64,000 nucleotides of DNA from Flavobacterium hydrophilum. GTDB lineage: Bacteria > Bacteroidota > Bacteroidia > Flavobacteriales > Flavobacteriaceae. The DNA lies in assembly GCF_003202405.1 (NCBI RefSeq), contig NZ_QJHL01000004.1, positions 372,001-436,000 on the forward strand, in the 5' to 3' direction. The notes beneath the pieces were generated by a model that saw only the letters and a program-made list of their open reading frames with translations, searched no databases and was not told the origin of the DNA. The position numbers and the translations under genes are program-made. Positions 58,618-64,000 of this stretch are shown here, piece by piece (the stretch's first letter is position 1; every line of letters starts with the position of its first letter).

Positions 58618-60180
58618 TTATTTAGCAATATTTACTGCTCTGGTTTCACGAATAACGGTTACTTTTACCTGACCTGGATACGTCATTTCAGTTTGAATTT
58701 TCTGTGAGATCTCGAAAGATAAATTAGCTGCATTATCATCAGAAACTTTTTCGCTTTCTACAATTACACGAAGTTCTCTACCTGCCTGAATAGCATAAGC
58801 ATTTTTTACACCGCTGAAACCATAAGCTACATCTTCAAGATCTTTCAAACGTTGGATGTAAGAATCTAAAACCTGACGTCTTGCGCCTGGTCTTGCTCCT
58901 GAAATCGCATCACAAACCTGAATAATTGGAGACAATAATGATTTCATTTCAATCTCGTCATGGTGAGCTCCAATAGCGTTGCAAACTTCTTCTTTTTCAC
59001 CATACTTTTCGGCCCATTGCATACCTAACAATGCGTGAGGGAGATCGCTTTCTGTGTCAGGAACTTTACCAATATCATGAAGTAAACCTGCTCTTTTGGC
59101 TAGTTTTACATTTAAGCCCAATTCAGCAGCCATGATACCGCAAAGTTTAGAAACTTCTCTGGAGTGCTGTAATAAGTTTTGTCCGTAAGAAGAACGGTAT
59201 TTCATTCTACCAACTACTTTTATCAATTCAGGGTGTAAACCGTGAATTCCTAAGTCGATAACCGTACGCTTACCGACTTCGATAATCTCGTCATCGATTT
59301 GCTTAGCTGTTTTAGCAACAACTTCTTCAATTCTTGCCGGGTGAATACGTCCGTCAGTAACTAATTTGTGTAAAGCCAAGCGTGCAATTTCTCTGCGGAC
59401 AGGATCAAAACAGGAAAGAATAATAGCTTCCGGTGTATCATCAACAATGATTTCAACTCCTGTTGCAGCTTCAAGTGCTCTAATATTACGTCCTTCACGA
59501 CCGATAATTCTACCTTTTACATCATCAGATTCAATGTTGAAGACAGAAACGCAATTTTCAACCGCTTCTTCTGTTCCAACTCTTTGAATGGTGTTGATAA
59601 TAATTTTCTTCGCTTCTTGTTGAGCAGTAAGTTTTGCTTCTTCAATTGTATCCTGAATATGTGACATGGCATTACTCTTAGCTTCAGCTTTTAAGCCTTC
59701 TACTAATTGCTCTTTCGCTTCTTCGGCAGAAAGTCCTGAAATAACTTCCAGTTGCTGTAATTGACTTTTGTGTAATTTGTCAACTTCAGCTTGTTTTTTG
59801 TCCAGAATTTCAATTTTATTATTGTATTCTTCTGTTTTAGCTTCAAAATCATCATTTACTTTTTTAGCTTTTGATAATTCATTTGAAATCTGAGATTCTT
59901 TATCACGAACTCTTTTTTCAACTTCAGCTACTTTTTTGTCTCTGGTTAAAATTACTTGTTCATGCTCTGCTTTTAATTCAATAAATTTTTCTTTTGCCTG
60001 AAGAATTTTATCTTTTTTGATGTTTTCTGCTTCTAAATTTGCGTCTTTTAAAATAGATGCAGCCTCTTTTTTAGCGTTTTTGATTAAGTTTGAAATATTG
60101 CTTTTTTCGATAATTTTAGCTATTGCAAAACCAGCTGCAATGCCTACAATACCTGAAATAATGATCGTTATGATGTCCAT
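58618..60180 (-). CDS. rny: Ribonuclease Y
   Basis: 520 residues, usual length. An N-terminal membrane helix (ITIIISGIVGIAAGFAIAKI), a long coiled coil (residues ~30-200), a KH domain (DDVKGRIIGREGRNIRALEA), and an HD domain with HSREVSKLCGIMAAELGL and LLHDIGKVPD. A membrane-anchored endoribonuclease that starts mRNA decay. The 6S-like RNA sits just upstream. Confidence 0.97.
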   Translation of the reverse strand: MDIITIIISGIVGIAAGFAIAKIIEKSNISNLIKNAKKEAASILKDANLEAENIKKDKILQAKEKFIELKAEHEQVILTRDKKVAEVEKRVRDKESQISNELSKAKKVNDDFEAKTEEYNNKIEILDKKQAEVDKLHKSQLQQLEVISGLSAEEAKEQLVEGLKAEAKSNAMSHIQDTIEEAKLTAQQEAKKIIINTIQRVGTEEAVENCVSVFNIESDDVKGRIIGREGRNIRALEAATGVEIIVDDTPEAIILSCFDPVRREIARLALHKLVTDGRIHPARIEEVVAKTAKQIDDEIIEVGKRTVIDLGIHGLHPELIKVVGRMKYRSSYGQNLLQHSREVSKLCGIMAAELGLNVKLAKRAGLLHDIGKVPDTESDLPHALLGMQWAEKYGEKEEVCNAIGAHHDEIEMKSLLSPIIQVCDAISGARPGARRQVLDSYIQRLKDLEDVAYGFSGVKNAYAIQAGRELRVIVESEKVSDDNAANLSFEISQKIQTEMTYPGQVKVTVIRETRAVNIAK

Positions 60181-60205
60181 GTTTGTTAAAATTTATATAT
60201 AAAAA

Positions 60206-60360
60206 GCCTACATTAATTGCTTGAATAAACTCGTAAAGACAAGTTTTGAGCTAACTCACTGTTCAAGTTTCCAAGCCGAAGCATGGCATGCTATAGTAGC
60301 GACGATTTGCTCATTCTAAATTGTTAGTGTTGAGTTTACCAATTGTGAACTAATGTAGGC
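60206..60360 (-). ncRNA. ssrS: Probable 6S RNA
   Basis: About 155 nt closed by a perfect 10-bp terminal stem (GCCTACATTA at 60206-60215, TAATGTAGGC at 60351-60360) and a second helix TTGAATAAACTC / GAGTTTACCAA (60221-60232, 60332-60342), leaving a central unpaired region and an apical part. Such an open-complex-like long hairpin between zapA and rny is the location known for 6S RNA in many bacteria, including Bacteroidota. The strand follows the zapA-rny direction. 6S RNA binds housekeeping RNA polymerase. Rfam search not run. Confidence 0.68.
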
Positions 60361-60387
60361 AGTATCTTAGTTTCGTGTAAAGAACGT

Positions 60388-60681
60388 TTAATTTTCGAGA
60401 TATTGATCTAAAAGCGAATTTAATCTTTTAATTCTTTCGATGGTTTCTTCGCCATCAATAGCGTTGTCAATTTGTTTTTGTTCTACTTGTGATGCAAATT
60501 GCAGGGCACACATAGCCAGTACATCTTGTTTATCGCGAACTGCATAATTTTCTTCGAATTGCTTAATCATAGCATCAATTTTTTTAGAAGCACTTCTAAG
60601 TCCTTCTTCCTGAGCAGGCTCAACCGTTAATGGATAAACCCTGTCTGCAACTGATATTTTAATTTTAAGCTTTCCGTCCAT
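60388..60681 (-). CDS. zapA: Cell division protein ZapA
   Basis: 97 residues. N-terminal globular head (KLKIKISVADRVYPLTVEPA) and C-terminal coiled coil (IDAMIKQFEENYAVRDKQDV, then LQFASQVEQKQIDNAIDGEE). It stabilises FtsZ bundles at the division ring. Starts 5 bp after the upstream coiled-coil gene; a 6S-like RNA and rny lie downstream. Confidence 0.93.
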   Translation of the reverse strand: MDGKLKIKISVADRVYPLTVEPAQEEGLRSASKKIDAMIKQFEENYAVRDKQDVLAMCALQFASQVEQKQIDNAIDGEETIERIKRLNSLLDQYLEN

Positions 60682-60686
60682 ATTTA

Positions 60687-60977
60687 CTAATCTGATAGTT
60701 GTGCAATACAGTAATCAATTTCGCGAATTAATGAATTTATTTTAAGCTTTGTCTCTCTCTTGTTATTGTCGCTGCCGAGCAACGAATTGGCTATCTTAAG
60801 TGTTTCATATTGCTTCTTCAGAGCTTCAATTTCTTCAGATTGTTTCTGGATAATTTGAACAGCTTTGTTTAGTTCTAATCGTAAATCCTGATTGTTTTTT
60901 TCTAAAGCTTTTGATTTTGTAAAAAGCTTTTCGACTTTATATTCAAGAGTATCAATTATTTCAGCAATTACACTCAT
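60687..60977 (-). CDS. Small coiled-coil protein upstream of zapA
   Basis: 96 residues, almost entirely heptad-like: ALEKNNQDLRLELNKAVQII and KQSEEIEALKKQYETLKIAN. No signal or membrane segment. The size and 5-bp spacing to zapA suggest a division-associated partner, analogous to ZapB in shape only; sequence identity to ZapB is not claimed. Confidence 0.78.
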   Translation of the reverse strand: MSVIAEIIDTLEYKVEKLFTKSKALEKNNQDLRLELNKAVQIIQKQSEEIEALKKQYETLKIANSLLGSDNNKRETKLKINSLIREIDYCIAQLSD

Positions 60978-61147
60978 TATAAATCCTTTTCATTACTTAA
61001 TCCTACAAAGTTAATATTCCTTTTTATTAATGCAATTTTTTATCGATTTTTTTACATTAAAAATAAACAAACATATGAAATTCAATGAATTGTATTTTTG
61101 CCCTTTTATCTTCGGTTTTCGCTTGTTAATTTTTTATCTTAGCAAAA

Positions 61148-62851
61148 ATGTTACCTATGAGATTTTCTTATTTTTTTTTATTCTTTTGCAATTTTATTTT
61201 TGCCCAGACCCAATATCCTAAAGATTATTTTCGGACGCCGCTTGATATTCCGATGCAGCTTTCAGGCAATTTTGGGGAGTTGAGACCTAATCATTTCCAT
61301 GCCGGATTCGATTTAAAAACGAACCAAAGAGAAGGGCTGAATGTTTATGCTGTTGCTGATGGCTATGTTTCCCGAATAAAAATTTCGACTTTTGGAAACG
61401 GAAAATGTATTTATATCACGCATCCAAATGGTTATACTACAGTTTATGGGCATTTGCAAACAGCAGTTGGGCCGATTCAGGAATATGTTCATAAAACTCA
61501 CTATAATGAAAAATCCTTTGAAATTGAAATGTTTCCAAAGCCGGATGAACTCCCTGTTACCAAAGGGCAAATAATAGCCCTTTCAGGAAACACAGGCTCT
61601 TCAGAAGGGCCGCATCTGCATTTTGAATTTCGTGATACAAAAACGGAATTCGTCATAAATCCTATGTTTTTTGGATTTGATCAGCATATAAAAGATAATA
61701 AAAAGCCAACAATCTCCAGTTTATTCGTTTATCCAATAGACAATACTACGGTAAATCAGTCTAAGCAACCTTTATTACTGAATCTTTCCCTTCAAAAAGA
61801 TGGAACCTATCTTGCAGGTAAAGTGAAAGCAAACGGAAAAATAGGTTTTGGAATTAATGCTGTCGATTTTGATGATGTTTCGAACAACAGAAACGGAGTT
61901 TTTAATGTTACAGGTTTTTTAAACGGTGATCCTAAGTATAATTATCAGTTTAACACCTATTCTTTTGATGAAATGCGTTTTATTAATGCTTTTATAGATT
62001 ATCCGAGATATAAAAAAACGGGGCAGCGTATACAAAAGTTATTTATGAAAACGCCTTTTGCCTTGAGTATCATAAAAACGGATTCGCTTAACGGAATTAT
62101 TCCTGTTGAACCAAATCTTGCTTCATCTTACAGAATTGAAGTTTCAGACTATTTTGGAAATTTAAATTCGGTTACCGTTCCTGTTGAATATGATTCTGAA
62201 ACTCCTGTTATAAATTCAGAATCCATAATTTCAAACTATTTTGTACGTTATAATAAAGATTCGAATTTTGAGAAAGATAATATGTCTGTATTTTTTCCTG
62301 CGGGGACTTTTTACGAAGATTTTAATTTGAATTTTGATGTAAAAAACAATCGGATTTACATCCATGAAGATGTTGTTCCAGTACATTCGAATTTTACGAT
62401 TACCATAAAAGACAGTACCTATTCTGAAAATTTAAGAGATAAACTCTTTATTGCAAGACTAAGTGGAAATAGCAAAAGTTATAATGCGACAACAAGAAAA
62501 GATAATGTCTTTACTGCGAAATCAAAAATCTTAGGACAATACGGCTTGGTTTTAGATACTATTGCTCCGGTTATAAAAATCAATAAAGTTATTCAGGATA
62601 AATGGATTACCGGTGTTAAAAATGTTCAGTTTACAATTGGTGATGCTTTATCAGGAATTAAATCTTATAATGGATATTTGAACGGAAATTGGATTTTGTT
62701 TGAATATGACAATAAAACGAGAAAGATAACGCATACTTTTGATGACACGATGATTGCTGAGGGTGCTAATGATTTAAAAATTGAAGTAGTTGATAATGTG
62801 GGGAATTCTGCTATCTTTGAAACTCATTTTTTTAGAAGTCAACAAAAATAA
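61148..62851 (+). CDS. M23 family (lysostaphin-like) metallopeptidase
   Basis: 567 residues. Start ATG 61148 (MLPMRFSYF) or 61157 (MRFSYF); signal peptide ends IFAQ. The peptidase domain (~residues 25-175) has the zinc ligands in HFHAGFDLKTN (His, Asp) and GPHLHFEFRD (HxH). The remaining ~380 residues form beta-sandwich modules of unknown role. It likely cuts peptidoglycan cross-bridges or other glycyl peptides in the periplasm. The TonB receptor gene starts 12 bp after its stop. Confidence 0.9.
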   Translation: MLPMRFSYFFLFFCNFIFAQTQYPKDYFRTPLDIPMQLSGNFGELRPNHFHAGFDLKTNQREGLNVYAVADGYVSRIKISTFGNGKCIYITHPNGYTTVYGHLQTAVGPIQEYVHKTHYNEKSFEIEMFPKPDELPVTKGQIIALSGNTGSSEGPHLHFEFRDTKTEFVINPMFFGFDQHIKDNKKPTISSLFVYPIDNTTVNQSKQPLLLNLSLQKDGTYLAGKVKANGKIGFGINAVDFDDVSNNRNGVFNVTGFLNGDPKYNYQFNTYSFDEMRFINAFIDYPRYKKTGQRIQKLFMKTPFALSIIKTDSLNGIIPVEPNLASSYRIEVSDYFGNLNSVTVPVEYDSETPVINSESIISNYFVRYNKDSNFEKDNMSVFFPAGTFYEDFNLNFDVKNNRIYIHEDVVPVHSNFTITIKDSTYSENLRDKLFIARLSGNSKSYNATTRKDNVFTAKSKILGQYGLVLDTIAPVIKINKVIQDKWITGVKNVQFTIGDALSGIKSYNGYLNGNWILFEYDNKTRKITHTFDDTMIAEGANDLKIEVVDNVGNSAIFETHFFRSQQK

Positions 62852-62862
62852 AATCTAAGCGT

Positions 62863-64000
62863 TTGAATAATTTTAAATTAGTAATTGTTTTCCTTTTTTT
62901 ATGTGTTGGTTATGTGTCATCTGCCCAAAGCGCTCGTGTTAAAGGAATTATTTTAGATAGTGAAAATCATCCGGTTGCTGATGTGAATATTACTTCAGGT
63001 GATAAAGTTTCGAAATCGGATGCTAAAGGTCGTTTTGATATTTTTGTTCCATCAAACAAAAAGGTAGTTTTAGTCTTTACGCACATTTCGTTAAAAATGA
63101 TGACCTTAACGGTAAATCTGAAGCCTTATGAAACCTTTGTTTTTAATCCGGTGATGAATAACTCGGAGGAGCAGATGGGAGAAGTTTTTGTTTCTTCCAA
63201 AAATAAAAAACGTGTTCAGGGAATTACAGTTATTGATCCAACTACCATAAAAAAAATACCCGGGGCAAATGCAGGAATAGAAAATATTCTTAAGACATTG
63301 CCGGGAGTAAACTCGAACAACGAATTGAGTACCCAATATGCAGTTCGCGGGGGTAATTATGATGAAAATTTGGTATATGTGAACGAAGTTGAAGTCTATC
63401 GCCCTTTTTTGATTCGTTCCGGACAGCAGGAAGGACTGAGTTTTACCAACACCGATTTAGTACAAAACGTAGATTTTTCTGCAGGTGGATTTCAGGCTAA
63501 ATTTGGCGATAAATTATCCTCTGTTTTAGATATCACTTATAGAAAACCAACTCAATTTGGAGCTTCGCTGGAAGCCAGTTTTCTTGGCGGAAGCATTTCT
63601 GTTGATGCCGTTTCTAAAAATAAAAAATGGTCTGCCGTAACCGGTGTTCGTTATCGAAATAATAGTTTACTGGTTAATAGTCAGGATACACAAACTAATT
63701 ACACACCAACATTTGCAGATATTCAGACGAATATTAATTATGATATTTCTCAAAAATGGCAATTGAGTTTTTTAGGCAATATTTCGCAAAATAAATATTT
63801 ATATCGTCCATTAACACGCGAAACAAAATTCGGTACGATTGATCAGCCAATGGCACTTGCTGTTTTTTATGAAGGCCAGGAAAAAGATCAATACGATACT
63901 TATTTTGGAGCTATAAAAACAACTTATAAAGCCACCCCAACTCTTACTTTCAAATTGATAGGATCCTTATTTCATACTATTGAGCAGGAACATTTTGATA
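62863..64000 (+). CDS. TonB-dependent receptor, 3' end missing
   Basis: TTG at 62863 is the only start codon in frame, 12 bp after the M23 stop; signal peptide ends SSAQ. A CarboxypepD_reg-like domain (RVKGIILDSENHPVADVNIT), then the plug (IKKIPGANAGIENILKTLPG, STQYAVRGGNYDENLVYVNE), and barrel strands to the window edge. The frame is open to base 64000. Substrate unknown; close spacing suggests co-transcription with the M23 peptidase. Confidence 0.88.
   Translation, partial: MNNFKLVIVFLFLCVGYVSSAQSARVKGIILDSENHPVADVNITSGDKVSKSDAKGRFDIFVPSNKKVVLVFTHISLKMMTLTVNLKPYETFVFNPVMNNSEEQMGEVFVSSKNKKRVQGITVIDPTTIKKIPGANAGIENILKTLPGVNSNNELSTQYAVRGGNYDENLVYVNEVEVYRPFLIRSGQQEGLSFTNTDLVQNVDFSAGGFQAKFGDKLSSVLDITYRKPTQFGASLEASFLGGSISVDAVSKNKKWSAVTGVRYRNNSLLVNSQDTQTNYTPTFADIQTNINYDISQKWQLSFLGNISQNKYLYRPLTRETKFGTIDQPMALAVFYEGQEKDQYDTYFGAIKTTYKATPTLTFKLIGSLFHTIEQEHFD

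Noticed and set aside
61030..61221. 63-codon frame upstream of the M23 gene
   Set aside because: Hydrophobic, Phe-rich translation of AT-rich promoter DNA that overlaps the M23 start in another frame; no support.

Overview
The window is AT-rich chromosomal DNA from a member of the Bacteroidota, most likely a Flavobacterium or close relative. This is inferred from TAnnTTTG-type -7 promoter boxes, the near absence of Shine-Dalgarno sequences, SusC/SusD proteins, type IX secretion (T9SS) C-terminal tails, DUF4290/DUF5683/DUF5686/WbqC family genes and the family make-up in general. No insertion sequence, prophage, CRISPR array or rRNA operon was seen.

Layout. 1-7.1 kb: a housekeeping block with a rhomboid protease (cut by the window start), an EEP-family phosphoesterase, WbqC-like protein, signal peptidase I, dapB, a DUF5683 protein and parB/parA. 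7.4-13.8 kb: tRNA-Pro, thioredoxin reductase, a PadR-PspC-DUF2807-DUF2807 operon and two small conserved genes. 13.9-17.6 kb: a probable metal-responsive group made of a 52-residue secreted Cys-Cys/Lys-rich peptide too short for ordinary gene finding, an HMA-MauE-like membrane protein, an HMA-AraC fusion regulator, and an AraC regulator divergent from an MFS exporter.

17.6-38.2 kb is a pectin/hexuronate utilisation locus. On the + strand lie SusC, SusD, a DUF5123-like surface lipoprotein, a large T9SS-secreted pectin methylesterase and a T9SS-secreted protein of unknown function. On the - strand lies a six-gene operon kdgK-kdgA-SDR (mannonate oxidoreductase)-uxuA-uxaC-exuT, divergent from a LacI-family regulator. 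The outer proteins would bind, de-esterify and import pectic oligosaccharides; the inner operon takes up hexuronate and converts it through fructuronate, mannonate, KDG and KDPG to pyruvate and glyceraldehyde-3-phosphate. Two different CG-centred palindromes mark the two halves: TGTAATCGATTACA-type sites at the SusC and secreted-protein promoters, and ACGTGTGCGCACACGT-type sites between kdgK and the LacI gene. The LacI gene has no ATG/GTG/TTG start in frame, and a decayed lipoprotein leader lies between the lipoprotein gene and the methylesterase gene.

38.2-64 kb: mostly core genes. These are an RraB-like protein, tRNA-Met, a START-like protein, an aminotransferase, YqgE, HU, fmt, recQ, an NTPase, DUF493, DUF4290, murA (with Asp in place of the fosfomycin-target Cys), a cation efflux protein, a DUF5686 protein, aroQ, four small outer-membrane beta-barrel proteins, xerD-like recombinase, a PAS histidine kinase, rny, a probable 6S RNA, zapA, a coiled-coil protein, an M23 peptidase and a TonB-dependent receptor cut by the window end. 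Intergenic DNA carries a dispersed hairpin repeat (three copies) and short 7-bp and 8-bp tandem words.
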